Positions 11,901 to 24,455 of a DNA stretch of 64,000 nucleotides are shown piece by piece. The stretch covers positions 186,001-250,000 of the forward strand of contig JAMXSV010000015.1 in NCBI GenBank assembly GCA_027559495.1, in the 5' to 3' direction. Positions within the stretch are counted from its first letter, which is position 1. Each line of letters opens with the position of its first letter. A program made the translations under genes and the position numbers. The notes under the pieces were generated by a model. The model had not been told where the DNA came from, did no database searches, and saw nothing but the letters and a program-made list of their open reading frames with translations. This DNA comes from Aurifilum marmelostoma. Lineage: Eukaryota; Ascomycota; Sordariomycetes; Diaporthales; Cryphonectriaceae.

Positions 11901-14900
11901 CTCGACCCCAAATTGACACTGGTGAGAATTCGAAGAACAGTGCTTCTGGCGGAAGGCATCGCGCTCGGCGAGCTCGCGACGGTGAATGCGGTCTAGCGCA
12001 GGCGCGAGCCACTTCGCTGTTTGGATTGTCAAGCCAGTACCCGTCGTCCCCTCGGCAGCAGTCCAAAGTAATTCGTCATGCGAGAAACACGGCTGCCGCC
12101 GGTAGGCCTGCAGCCGCTCTACGCCGTCGAGGCCGAAAGGCTCCCAGTCGCACGGGGCGAAGTTGACAGCCTCGTTGAAGTTGAAGCCATGGTTAAAGCC
12201 GGCATGGTAGGCCTTGGGGAAGGTGATGACAAACTGACCAGCGCGCTGGTCTGCGGCAAAGACGCGAACACCAGCCTTCTTCAGCTGGTCGGGTGTGAGG
12301 AGGGTGACAAGCTGGAACAGGAGGTCTGGGTTTGTCTCGAACAACTCGGGCACAGCATCCTTCATGGCCTGCTCAAACTTCTCGGTGTCCTCTGCTGGGA
12401 TGCCGTACCACGTCTTGGTCGCACCAAAGTGCTGGTAGTTTGCGGAGTAGGCATAGTGGTCCTCGTTATGCCAGCAGAATGTGGAAAACGTCATGCCGAC
12501 GTAGACCCAAGGTACTGTCATGCCAGAGATGTCCGATTTGATATGCCTGAAGAGGCTGTCCTGGTGGTAGGGGAGCACGTTGAGGTTCCATGGATCGGTC
12601 GAGTAAGGATTGGTTGGGTGCTTCTCGATCGTCGGAAACCCGGATCCGTGGGTAGTGCAGTGGATGTCGGCACCATACTCGACCTGAACTTCCTCATCGA
12701 CATCTGTAACGAGGCGCCAGAATTCGCGCTCCACATCGTCCTCGGTAACTGGTCGGCTGCATCCCAGCACTGGATCGAACGGCATCCTCTTCTCGAAATA
12801 GCCCTGCTTGAAGTCGGCAGCCTTTTCCTGAAACTGCCGCAGAGAGTACAGCCCGCCTTCTTCGAAACCGAACTGGCCATCGCCCACAAGACAGCGGGGG
12901 CAGTTCCAGTCGGTCTCTGGCTTGACCTTTAGGGGCGGATCCAAGCAGGTGCCATGATATGCATTGTCGCACGACTCACAGACTGCAAAGAAGCCGGGCT
13001 CTTCAGCCTTACCGCATTGAGCACACTTCTATAGTTCCTGTCTGTCAGCTATCAAGAGAGAGAGATCATGAAGGGCCCAGGCAGGAGATGGTGCGGCGCC
13101 AACGTACCTCGCCGATTGAGTTATCATCCCGAGGCAACCTGGGCATCGGCCGAAACATGGACATGTGGGATCCGGCAACGGTCGGGACGGGTTCTGCAAG
13201 TCGATACCACATTAGCCGAACGGATTCTCACCAATGAGAGGCCACGCCGCCCCACTGCCCCGATTCCCCCTCCCGTTGTAGCCCTGAGAAAGTGTACTTG
13301 AGATCTGCCGGCACGGCATGACTCGGCGCAGAAAGTCCCCATAATCCCAAGCCCTGCGATTGAGGTCTGCTGCTCTGCTCCCGGTCGACCGCCTTCAGCT
13401 TTGCTAGACTCGAAAAGTCTTCTGAAGGTACGTGTGGCCTCCGGCAGAGTCCGCTGGCCAGCAACAAGAAGGGCTGGGCTAAGTTGCACAAGAACGCCAG
13501 TGCTGTCGGATTGCAGCCCATCCGCCACCGTAAGCTGACACATCTAACAGCGATCGACACAACAATCTCTCCTCTTTCGCCTCTGTCGCCGACAAGTGTT
13601 CATCCAGTTTGGGAAGAGGAATTTTTTTTCTTCTGCAGGGGAAAACCAAGACATCTTGGTAAGAGAAAAGACTAACCTTTCTTGAGCCTCTTACTTCTCC
13701 TGCTGCTGCTACCGTCATCATCCTTATCGGCCCCATTGTCGCGGGCGAGGTCGAGGCTGTCAGTGCTCAGCTGTCGCTTCAATGCCGCTGCTGAGGGGCC
13801 CAGGCCAGATGGGCGGTAATCTGGTGTGTTCTTAGCCGAAGCCAGCGGGCTGGCAAATTGTTTCGTAGGCGTGCTAGTCTTGGAGTCTGCAGCGATTGGA
13901 CGGTTGACGCTCGTAAAGCCAGAATTGACGGCGGTGAAACCACCCGAGTTGATTGCTTTGAAGCCTCCTGTGCTGACGGGCTTCGGCGGCGGCGGCGGTT
14001 GTGCATCAGCGACCGGCGTGCCCCGCTCAGAGTTGACTGATGCCTGTAGCGCACTCGAGGCATGTCGTGCAGGCGAGTCACCTCGGATGCTGGACGGCGT
14101 GTTGATGCTAGAGTGCTTCATCGGGCTCGGTGCCGGGCTTGGGGTCAAGGGACCGCCATTCTCCCACTCAAGCTGCTGATGGACACCGGGCTTCGCCACT
14201 CGCAAAAAGTCCTCGTACGGGCAGAGCCACTTCTGGTAGGAGTTCTTGAGCGATGTGGACAAGGAACTCATGATTTTTCCGCTGTAGCCCAGGTCGCGAC
14301 CAATCTCAGCCCATTTCTTGGTCCTGCAGACCTTGTCGAACCCGCCGCGGGATTCGACAGCCTTCTTGAGCCGGTAAAGATCCAGTGGCCGCTTGTCGAC
14401 ATAGGGCATCCGGGTGAGCTGGTTGCCATTCTGCTTGTGGAACTTGAGCAGGGCATCCACATATGTGAGGTTGGCCCTGCTACCTGCGTCGGGGTTGCTG
14501 CTCTTAGCTGCTGCGGCCGAGGAGTTTCGCCGGGTCGGGGTAAAGGGAGACTCACTGCCTTCGACAGAGTTCAAATCCTGTTTCCGAGTGCGAAAATGAA
14601 ATTTCTAGTAAAATGTTAGGCACATATACACACACACATTTGTATACATGTATATATATATAACTTGAGAAAAAGAGTTGCGGAAAAAAAAAATGATTCC
14701 AAGTTTGGGCTAAAGCCAGAAAGACGGTGCGCAGTGCAGCATTTTCCCAGGCATTGGGGGGAGCCAAATTGGCAACAAGGGCATGGACGGGCGTAGGTGC
14801 TGACCTCGGTATCGATGGCAAAGTCTGGGTCCCAGGAATCTGGTGGTATGACCTTGCAAATGCCAAATTTTTCGGCTTCTGGGGTGATCTTTCGTATGTA

Positions 14901-15224
14901 TTCTATTGGGTCTCTCCACTCCTCTTCCGTAGGCTGGTAGACAGGTGCCTCTTCCAGGTCGTAGATGCGGTTTGTCTTTTTCAGCGGCTCCTTGACGGCA
15001 GTGGGCTGGCCCCGGCGCTCGACGGAGGTAAGGTCGAGCGGCAGGCTGGTCATGGAGCTCAATGCCGTCTGAGGATGTATCGCGGTGCCGTTCGGGTTGG
15101 TTTTCGTCTTGGAAGTGGTGGTGGAGGGATGGTGGGTTGTGGGAGCGCCTACGGCAGGCGAGGCTCGTGCGCTGGCGCTGGGCGTACCGCCGCCCGGGAC
15201 GGGCGCTGGTACTGGGGAGGGCAT
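8959..15224 (-). CDS. JmjC histone demethylase, KDM5/JARID1 (Lid2-like)
   Basis: Predicted nuclear Fe(II)/2-oxoglutarate H3K4 demethylase, about 1,775-1,790 residues. Exons: 15224-14805, 14604-13677, 13193-13108, 13028-10351, 10221-8959. Domain order: JmjN (APVYQPTEEEW, near 95-140), completed across intron 1 by KFHFRTRKQ; ARID (about 183-272); PHD1 (from about 479, CAQCGK...CESCDNAYH); JmjC with Fe ligands in WHNEDH (about residue 662) and YHAGFNHGFNFNEA; C5HC2 zinc finger; PLU-1 helical region; PHD2 (CICRR...CELCHEW split by intron 4, then YHGKC). Intron 2 is 483 nt, far longer than the others. In the last exon the frame must change near 9560-9612, either by a 47-nt intron (9605-9559) or by one missing base in the six-base run at 9607-9612. 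Both restore the frame through to the stop at 8959. Confidence 0.92.
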
Positions 15225-17733
15225 AACGAGAGAGCAGTCGCAGACGAGATGGGTGTCGAAGAGTGGTATTCGGGATTATGATAGATGGTTAAGCTCGGAG
15301 GAAGAGCGTGGTGGAGCGGTGTCGCAGTCCTTCACGCAACGCTGGGGAGCCGTGTGCAGGTAGAGACGATCGCATCGCAGTGCATGCCGCCGGATCCGGT
15401 CTGTATGGCTAAACCTATCGTGATATGAACATCTAGGCGTTGGAATTATAAACACACGCGAGGCAGCCCAGGAGAGAGAACAATGTCGGAGGCTGAGTGG
15501 GATCGCCGTGGTAGGCTGTGGGATAGATGTGGAGGATGTGGGTGGTGTGGGTGTGCGGCCTTGGACCTGGAAACGAGAGTGTAAAAAGAGGAGGTGGACG
15601 GATGCGGGCTATACAGGCTCGTTCCGGGTGCTTACTTGAGAAAAAAAAAGTCAAGACCTGGACGGCCGAAAACACCTGCAACAATTCTGAGAAGGTTTTA
15701 TGCCGGGTCTCGACAGTAGCTGTAAGGGCTGGTGTGGGTGGTCGAGATTGTTGTAGGTGGTGCACACGTGCGAAGGTGAAGAGGGAGAGGAAGACGGGGG
15801 GGGGGGGCGGGTTGGAATGGGTAATGCACGGAAGAGGACGGTCGAGGGTGGGGAGGAGATCAGATGTGGCATCGGCAGAGGTGAGGTACTAGTGTCGCTG
15901 TCGTGTCGTGTAGTGTGTAGCTGGAGCGTTTTATAGCGTACCTAGCGACTAGGTAATGACTGAATGGATAAACGAGCGAGAGCATACGGTACAGTGCCTT
16001 GTAGCGTGGGCATTAAGAAAGGGAAGGTGGTTGTGGGGCAGGATCGTCCTAGGGTCAAGTGGAAACGGGGGTTTGGGGTGTAAGAAGGCAAAAACAGAAA
16101 AAGCAAGAAAAAACGAAAAAAGAAAAGAAGGGGAGGGCGGGACGCAAGGATGACGGATGGAGTAAAAAGGAAAACGGAGGACATACCACGGGTGCGTCAA
16201 GGGGACTACTGACTGCAAGGGAAGGACAGGTAGTGTAGGACGATTGATGGGCGCAGTGGCTGCAGTACACTGCCGGTTTGTTTAGTAGAGAGACAGACAC
16301 AGGAAGAGGTGCTAGAAATAATCCGTTCGGCTCTGCTGTGTCAGAGAGACGAGAAAGAGAGAAAGAGAGAGCTGGGGGAAGAGATGATGGGCGCCATGTG
16401 CCATCTGCGGTTGGAGGCTGATATTCCAGGTACCGGGGTACATCTACCATGCCGAGTGATGTATTGTGGTGCTGTGGTACTTTCGTATGGGGCGGGGGTA
16501 CGCTGGGTCCACACCCTATGCCCAGTACATCCATAGCAGTGTTGCTATAGTGGCGCCATAGTATCGTAGTACTGTCCTGCGTAGAGTAGTACATTCAGAG
16601 TCAGTAGTTCCGGCCCTGAGGAGGACCCCCTGGCCTGGCCAGATCCGGCGGCATAACCTAAACCATCTATTCTGTTCACGCCTCACCCGAGTCCCCCCCC
16701 CCCCTCCATTCATGCCTGCTCATCAGAGCAGTAGTAATGCAATGTCATGTCATATGATGCTGACAGTATGATCTTACTTTTTGTTGCAACTTATCTTATT
16801 TTTCATTCTCCCCGTCAGACGCTGCCTGCGCACATCTACGCACATACACATTCGTTTCGGAAAACCTCAGCAATTCTATCCTTTCAGTATTGTGAATTTT
16901 TGCCTTTCTGCTCGTCATGGTGAAAATAGTCTATTGCTGCATATGCCCATGATCAGGTGCCATTGTTCGCTTATGTCCTTAGGATCCCACAGACGCATGA
17001 CTTAACTTGGAGATCCCCCCCCCTACAGCAGCACTAACTTGGTGGGCAGCCTAACTAAGTGGTCAGGGCGTGGAGGGGGTGGAGGGGTCAGTCGGGGCCG
17101 TGCCACCTCCAAGTCTCTGTCCACGGGCATTCTCTTTTTCATCATAAAAAAAAGCATTGAGGGATCTCGCAACATGAAACAATGAGATATCATAAAAAAT
17201 CAGTTCCATTTCCTTTTCCATTCAAGTTTCACATTCAGCGTATATAAATTCGTCTGGGCAGGGCTGTGGTTAGAGATTTTTTCGGGGGGTCGTTGCATTA
17301 TGCATGATCGGGAGGTGTGGTCGGGGCCCAGCTCTGATATCGGCAGGGGCCACTGCAGGGGCCTGGGAGCGATTATCGCCCAGGCGGCCAATGAGCAAAG
17401 ACATGTCGTCAAACGGATCTCGGAGTGCCGCCCCCGACCTCGACGACATGTCCTCCTGAGCCGCATACATATTTATTTCCTGTATTGTCGATATTTCCCC
17501 GTTATAGACTGAACATGTCTAATAGTCTTATTTGTCTCTTTTGAACTTATCCAGATCTTAACGCGTATTCGGGGTTCAGGCTCCCCCCAAGGGCTGCAGG
17601 GTCGGTCCTGACTGAGTGCCTCTCGGCAACCAGAACGTCGTGCTCAACTTACCACACGAGTTGCCAACCAAGGCATCTGATACGGAAATTATTGTCTGGG
17701 TATCTATTTTGCTTCTATCCCTCTAGATCTTCT
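15225..17733. other. Long intergenic region, no gene recognised
   Basis: About 2.5 kb between the KDM5 start and the Slx1 stop. It contains pyrimidine/purine-biased stretches, a G-run at about 15799 and a C-run near 16691, but no convincing coding frame. The part nearest 15225 is the KDM5 promoter and leader. Confidence 0.55.
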
Positions 17734-18964
17734 CTAGATGTCATCAGCGACCTGAACCACTCCTTTTCCTCTTCCCTTCTCCTTCTCCTTACCCTTGCCT
17801 CTACCTTTGGCTGGGCTCTTGACCTTAGGCTTCTTCACTCCAGCCGCCTTCCTGCTCCTCTTCAAGATCTTGTCGACAACCTTCTGGCCCCTGCTCCGGA
17901 GCGTCAACTCCCTCATCATGTCACCCCACCTAACGGGCCCGGCGCACTTTGGACATTGGCCCTCCACCGGTAGCAGCACGGTGCCGCTCACGTCTTCTCT
18001 CTGCTGGTGCAGGAGGTGCCTGCTCCAGCAGTCCAGGTGCCCCACACCTTCGCAATTTCCGTGCGAACAGATGGCGTAGAGCCCCTTGTTGTGGTCTAGA
18101 TACTGGTGACACACCACACAGTTACCCTCGCGCTCGAACGTGGAGATATCTTGACCCTTCTCTAGGTATGGAGCCAAGGGGCCATGGTCCAGAGGGAGGG
18201 CGTGAATGCCCCAGCTCGGCCCGGCAGGCTTTTCGGCCGCGTCGTCACTTTCCCCCTCAGATGCCAAGTCTTCCTCGTCCACCTCCTCACTCTCGCTCAG
18301 ATTATCTTCCGGAAAGGTGGCTGGGGTGGTCGCCTTCGCCGCTGCTTCTGGGGCAGTCGTCTGTGCGTCAGCAGGCTTGAAGTCCGTCACTACTTTTATC
18401 GTCTTCCTCAGCGCCTCTACACCTGGCGAGGAGCAGTACTTGCTCCACTTGGTAAACACTTCTGTGTCAAAGAAGTGCAGCTTGAGGGGCCAGCGGGAGA
18501 AGCTCGGCACACGGAGCAGCAGGTGCAGGTTCGACAGGACAGATGTCATGGTGTGCGTAGGCCGCCTCGGCTGGCCATTGCGTTTACGCTGGGTCGAGAT
18601 GGTGAGGCGGTCCTCGGGAGCGATATGTAATGAGACATGTGGGTTGTTCAGAGCCCATCTGCCCCCGTCTTTTGTCAATAATCTCAACGAGACTCGCTGC
18701 AATGCACACATGCGTGAATCGGACCTACTCAAACTTCAGTGCCCCGACCATACTCGGGAAGCCCGATACCACGCCCACCATCTCCCACGGGCGTAGCCTG
18801 TCCTTGGCAGTCCGGGCTGCACCCCCTCTGGCCAAGCCATTGTGCTGGTTCAACCGCCGCGGCGGATTGGGCGTCGAACCAATGTAGATTGAGCCACGGC
18901 GCACGGTACTACGCAGGACATAGACGACGTAGAGAGCTGGGATCGGCTTGCTCTGGACAGCCAT
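17734..18964 (-). CDS. SLX1: Structure-specific endonuclease subunit Slx1
   Basis: Catalytic subunit of the Slx1-Slx4 nuclease, which cuts branched DNA such as Holliday junctions and 5' flaps in the nucleus. Exons 18964-18729 and 18658-17734 give 386 residues. The 70-nt intron (18728-18659, GTAGGT...GCAG) joins ALKFE to WALNN. The GIY-YIG fold shows YVVYVLRS, SIYIGSTPNPPRRLNQHN and the conserved RPWEMV...GFPS...ALKFEW. The C-terminal RING/PHD-like zinc domain has CVVCH, CSHGNCEG, HLDCW and CPKC near residues 245-320. Between them lies an acidic Ser/Glu linker, and the tail is strongly basic (KSPAKGRGKGKEKEKGRG). The partner Slx4 is not in this window. Confidence 0.93.
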
Positions 18965-19027
18965 AGTACGAGGAAGAGAGAGATGTAGAGTATTCCTGCT
19001 ACATGACTGTCGGTCTGAAGTAAAGGA

Positions 19028-19074
<47 letters not shown>

Positions 19075-19431
19075 TCCAGCGCTGTGTAGAGTTAAAAGTA
19101 AGCAGGGGTGGCTGTTGAATGTTGACGCTCCAGAGCCAGAGCCTATTAATTGTTAGGTCGCCGAGGTGATGCTTGCATGACCAAGATGACGTCGGGGAAA
19201 AGTGATCCGTGCCAACCCTGAGGGTTATGGATTATTTAGCGCATTTTGCTTCTCAGCAGTCGCTCCCGCCACTATGGGTAGCTAGCAGAACCCCCGCGAC
19301 TTCGACATAGCTCACTCTCACAACGCTATTTTTGATTACAATCGTGATTATTCTTATTACTATTGTCGTATATACACACAAAACAGCACCATCAAAAGAA
19401 CCATATTGACCTTGAATCATCTTGATCCTCT
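18965..19431. other. Slx1 upstream / catalase 3' flank
   Basis: Intergenic sequence that includes a long TG repeat. No gene was seen. Confidence 0.6.
19029..19072. repeat. (TG)22 microsatellite
   Basis: Uninterrupted TG dinucleotide repeat of 44 bases, 65 bases upstream of the Slx1 start codon. Confidence 0.97.
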
Positions 19432-21312
19432 CTAGTGCCCATTCACACCGTTCACCCCGTTGCATCCACTCTTTTTGTGCGTTCCGGAAACAGGCGCACC
19501 GTTATTCGAGGTCTCGCTCTGGCACTTGGTAACATCGACACCATTCGCGAACCGGACCTTGGGATCCTTGGAGAAGCCGTTGTGGGTACCATTGAACCTC
19601 ATGTTGGCGATACCATCGTATCCCTTGATCCCCGTCGCCTTCTCGAGCCGCTGGGCAATCTCTGGATCAACCTCGCGGAAGATGGCGATCTGCCTCTTGA
19701 GGATCTCCTGATCCTTGCACACCTCCATCTTGCCGGCGACGTTGTTGATGAATCTCTCCCTGGCGCCGTCGTCAAACACGTCCCGCCACAGCTTCCGTGG
19801 TGCCACGAAGTCCTCGGGCCGGATCGCGGACAGGAATGTGATGGCCTCGCCTGTGAAGTGGCCGTGCGTCTTGTCGACATCGACGGTGCGGGCGCGGAAT
19901 TGGATGGGGTCGATGGACGACAGATAGTTGGGGCGGGCACCCTGGTTGTAGAAGGCCATGGCACCGTCGCGCTGGAAGTTGCCAAACTTGTACGACGTCC
20001 GTGGCGCGTTAACAGGAAGCTGCTGGTAGTTGACGCCAATGCGGTGCCGGTGTGTGTCTGGGTAAGAGAACAGCCGGCTCTGCAGCACGGGGTCGGCGCT
20101 GGGCTCAATGCCCGGGACCATGTGCGATGGGTTGAAGGCAACCTGCTCGACCTCGGCAAAGTAGTTGACGGCGTTCTCGTTGAGCGTGAACTCGCCCACC
20201 TTGGTGAGTGGGAATTGCTTCTGCGGCCACACGTGCGTCAGGTCAAACACGTTGATGCGCTGCGTCTCCCACAGCTCCTCCGCCTCGCGCGGTGTCATGG
20301 TCTGCACCTCGACCGACCACTTGGGGTAGTCGCCCCGCTGAATTGCCTCGTACAGATCCTTCTGGGCGTAGTCGGGCGAGTAGTTGGCCGAGTCCTCTTG
20401 AGTGATGAACCGGGTACCCTGCTGCGACTTCATGTGCACCTGCACGTACTTCCACTCGCCGCCCGCATTGACAAACTTGACCGTGTGTCCGAGATAGCCG
20501 TGCATAAACCGGTAGCCGTCGGGGATGCCGCGATCGCCCATGAGAATCATGACCTGGTGGATGGATTCGGGGTTCTGTGAAAGGTCTGACGGTGAAGATG
20601 TGTCAGCCACTCATTCACTCACTCAACCAGCTAACAAGCAGACTATTAGATGCTCGAGGCAGTACCTACAGTCCCAGAACATGGTAGAGTCGTCAGCGTG
20701 GGTAAGATGTGTCGAAGGATCACGCTTCTGTGTGTGAATGAAGTGAGGGAACTTGGCCGGATCCCGAAGGAAGAACACGGGCGTGTTATTGGCCACCAGA
20801 TCCCAGTTTCCATCGTCCGTCCTGAACTTGACCGAGAATCCGCGCGGGTCTCTTGCGCAGTCGTGAGAGCCGGACTCCCCGCCAACAGTGGAGAAGCGCA
20901 CCGTGATGGGACACTTCTTGCCTTTCTCGGAGAAGAGATCGGCGCTCGTCAGCTCGGGGATTGGGTTGGTGCACTCGAAAAAGCCGTGAGCGCCACTGCC
21001 CTTGGCGTGGACGACACGCTCGGGGATACGTTCCCGGTCAAAATGGGAGAGCAGGTCGATAAGGTGGAAGTCCTGCAGCAGCAGAGGGCCGTTCTCGCCG
21101 ACGCGCTGGGTCTCATAAGGGTGAGGCATGGGCACACCGTTGCTGGTGGCGTATAGGGTGTCCTTTGATGTCTTTTGCCGGTCCTTCTCAAAGGAGGCGA
21201 ACTGGTCGGCCGCATGGGCGGCGAAGCTGGTCTCTGCCGAGGGGGCCATGTTGTTGAGTGTCTCACTGGCTGTCTGGATAGGATGTTGTATTGCCCTTTG
21301 GATAGTATCCAT
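19432..21312 (-). CDS. Monofunctional heme catalase
   Basis: Breaks down hydrogen peroxide to water and oxygen. Exons 21312-20670 and 20585-19432 give 598 residues. The 84-nt intron (GTAGGT...GTCAG) splices a Tyr codon, giving the family motif FWDYLSQNPESIHQV. The proximal active site reads FDRERIPERVVHAKGSGAHG, with the catalytic His in VVHAKG. The heme-ligand block is RLFSYPDTHRHRIG, and NTPVFFLRDP is also conserved. Length and lack of a C-terminal flavodoxin-like domain place it with small-subunit catalases. There is no signal peptide. The C-terminus ends in an Asn/Gly repeat (GVNGVNGH) without an SKL-type peroxisomal signal, so a cytosolic location is inferred. Confidence 0.95.
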
Positions 21313-22353
21313 GGAGGTGATGCAAAGTTACGATGTATTCGTCCAGTTCAATTTCAACTTTCACAGCAGGTTGGGCGACAGTTGGACAAAAGAGGCGGAC
21401 TCTCGGGATTTATATTGGTTTCTCTACGGCTGCATACCTTCACCAGGAGGATCCCAATGTGCTGCTAATCGCCTCTTGCCATCTCAATTACAAATTCCTA
21501 GTAGCCAAAACCATTGCGAAGACTGCAAGGCAAAGTCCACGCGCGTTCAACAATGACGTTCGACAAGTCTATGACGGGTGCTGACAGGGAGGCAATCCAC
21601 TGCCGACGAACTGCGACTAGCACAGTACTTAACGGCCCGAGGCTCTGCAAAGATCGGATCCCAGCAAGAAGCAGCATGTTAGGGCATTTTCCAAGGCAAG
21701 ATATGGGAAATCCCGAGATGTTTCCACCTGATTACAAGGGGAGCCGATATCCCAATAATCCCATCTGTGACATTCAACAACCCGATGATTGGCCGAGACG
21801 AGGGGGGCCGCTGTAGTTCCTCTAGTGCCGGTACTAACGACGCCGTCCATTTACTGATGATGTTATGCTAGGAATTGTGCACATGAACAAGACAAGCCTT
21901 GCCATCTGGCTGGTTGTCATGAGCTTGTCATGCTGGCGCCTCTTGTTCTGGGAAAGGCGCAATGGAAGTGTGGTGGTGGGGTAAAGGATGTTTTGCTCCG
22001 GACGAGGCTCTGATGAGTTGGGTAGCGTGGGCAAGGGTCATGGTGGCATGCACAGTATCTTTTCAAAATGTTTATTGTATCTACCGAGTGGAATCTGAAC
22101 GAGTCCCTTCTTTTCACTGGCAATGTTGCGTTGCACTTTGGTTACAGAGGCTGACCCTCAGGCTGCCCGCAATGGATGAAGAACTTTCAGATATACTGCA
22201 GGGAGACAAGAGGACAGAAAGAGTGAGAGATGGAGTCGTGCTTCCATATCAAGTCAACTCGTAAGAGGGCACGTTTGGAGCTAGCCATTGTCCCACCAAA
22301 TGGCATATCTAGCCAAAGCCCGCGGCCCCCTTTACCAATCCCCCAGAAACCAC
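21313..22353. other. Catalase upstream region
   Basis: About 1 kb holding the catalase promoter side and the 3' flank of the next gene. No coding frame, RNA gene or recognisable stress element could be assigned with confidence. Confidence 0.5.
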
Positions 22354-23645
22354 TCAACCAGACCGATCACCCTCTCTCTGCAGTCCCACCCTGTCCGCCT
22401 CCTCGGCAGAGATCCCCTCAAACGGCCAAGCAGGCCCCCGCCGCCGCATGAACCGTCTAGACAGGACCATGCCGTCCTCCGCATACACATCCTCAGGCAC
22501 CTTGCGCACCGCGTCTCGGTACCACAGCGCGCCGTCCGAGCGAAGCTTGGGGTCGAGATACGCCGTGATCTTGTCAAACATGGCCATGTAGTCGCGGTAC
22601 ATGACGTCCTGCTTCGCCTGCGGCCTGCGGGCCTGCGACGCCGACCTCCCGCAGATCTTGCGCTTTTCAGGGAAAGGGATGAATCTGTATTGCTCGGGGA
22701 TGTAGTGGCGGTGGTAGACGATCCAGAACTGTGGGTATCTCTCGAAGAGACGGCAGGCGGTGGATGCGGCGGTCTGCTCGGTGATGCTGTGCGAGGCGCG
22801 GTATTAAGAACAGCCTCTTGTCAGCCGGCTGCAAGGTGAGTGCCGTGTGTTGAGAGCGAGAACAGGAAACCAAACTTACTATTTGAAGCCTCGGCAGGTC
22901 ATGATACATTTAAATGCGCTGGTGAGGAAAAAGTAGTGCTCGGGGTTGAATACCGTCGCCTTCATGAGATCCTCCATATCCAGCTCGGCCTTTGCAGTGT
23001 ACACTGTAGGAGGCGGGCGAGGAACCCAGCCGAAACTGCGAGGGTTCGGGACGTGTCCTGGGTTCTCGATCATCCAGGAGTAGGGAAGCGAGGCTGGATT
23101 GACGGGAGACGTGTCATTGAGCTGGTTGGGGAGCGTCTCTGCTTCGTCGTTGGACACGGGAGTGCTTGTGACCTCAAGAAGCTGATCAGAGTCGATGAGA
23201 TAGGGAGAGGCATGATCTGACAGCTCGCTGGGCACGCCAGGCAGATCGTCCAGGTCGAGATCGGCCCAGATGTCCAACGAGGCAGACGGGGGTGTAGAAC
23301 CTCGAGATGTCTTCTTCTGATAGATAAACAGAGATCAGTCAGCATCGATGCACGGCCTGTGGACGCGAACGAGAAGTCGGGGCCAGGGGGAAAGAATACG
23401 GTGGCAAGGAGCTGCAGTAAATGTGTACGCACCTCTCCATCGTCATCACCATTGCCATCATCGGCATTCATGGTGTCAAAGCTCCTCTTGGTCACATGCA
23501 TGGTGGGATCATTGACGCAGGAGGACACTGAAAGACTGTCTTCACAGGTGGTAGAAGGAGGTGTGATGGGACAATCCTGGCGGTGATCCTCTATCAATGG
23601 CTCACCTCCACCAGGAGATGGCAAGTAGTTGGCACTTCGCATCAT
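22354..23645 (-). CDS. Uncharacterised fungal protein, 360 aa
   Basis: Three exons fit together in frame: 23645-23433, 23316-22880 and 22786-22354. Introns are 116 nt (GTGCGT...ATCAG) and 93 nt (GTAAGT...CACAG, branch GCTGAC). The first 70 residues are Ser/Thr/Pro-rich and end in an acidic Asp/Gly stretch. The centre has PRSFGWVPRPPPTVYTAKAEL and a hydrophobic patch, HYFFLTSAFKCIMTC. The last exon is ordered, with many aromatic and charged residues (YPQFWIVYHRHYIPEQYRF, KRKICGRS, MYRDYMAMFDKITAYL). No family was recognised. The start is the first in-frame ATG; an upstream exon cannot be excluded because AG at 23648 precedes it. Confidence 0.7.
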
Positions 23646-24455
23646 ACCTGACTTTGGGCTGTGACAGTTCGACAAGAATTCGATATTGAGCAGTCTGGCA
23701 CGTCAAGGTGTTGGAGGAGTGGACTGGAGAGATGCAGATGATAGAGAAAGAAAATTTGGGCCATATAGGGGGTAGTCAGGGGGAAAAGAAACCTCTTTGG
23801 AGAGGGAGCTGACCTGGAATGAAGAAGAGACTTCAAGCGCCGTCACAAAAGCTATTTCATACTGTTTGGGGAGGGGGGAGGGGATTAATCAATTGATGTT
23901 TGGGTTAATGATTGATATCGACAGTTGATCGAGAGGTCGACACGTGAACATCAGATGGAATAACATGCCTCTAGCATGGCTTGATACAGCTCACACTACC
24001 CAAGACTTCTTGATTAAATTCTTGACTTTATAATCAGGACATAGGACGAATCAAAATTATCACATGGGATGACCAATTCAAGATTAAATCCCGCGGACCA
24101 GAATAGGTGGACATTGATCCAAGTGAGAGGCACGCCAGTCACACAACAACCACTCTCTCCTGGGATGGTGGATCAGAACTGAAAGTTAGGTGGTATCCCA
24201 GATCATGAGTATGCTTTCGTTAGAACATCAGTTGAGCAGCGAGGAGGATGCAGAACAATGTCCTGTGATATAAGTGACACTGTGGGGTCATGGATATTCA
24301 TCAGGGTACAATGATTATGCTTTGGTACTGACGAAGATGGGGCTCTGAGAAATGATTAGCCTACTGAGCAGGTAAGCAGAAGCCATCCATATCTTGCACA
24401 TACAGAGAAGTTGTTTGTTAATTATTGTACAGATCGCACGAATCGTGCAAGGCTT
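23646..24455. other. AT-richer intergenic region
   Basis: Upstream of the 360-aa gene and downstream of SF3a3. AT-rich between about 23860 and 24420, with no gene seen. Confidence 0.5.

Noticed and set aside
13228..13560. Minus-strand frame inside KDM5 intron 2
   Set aside because: The flanking exons join in frame into the expected family sequence without it, and it has no recognisable domain.
19029..19072. TG repeat considered as a telomere-like or CRISPR-like element
   Set aside because: Simple dinucleotide microsatellite without spacers; CRISPR is not expected in a eukaryote.
19435..20580. 381-codon plus-strand frame opposite catalase
   Set aside because: Antisense shadow of the catalase exon with no motifs.
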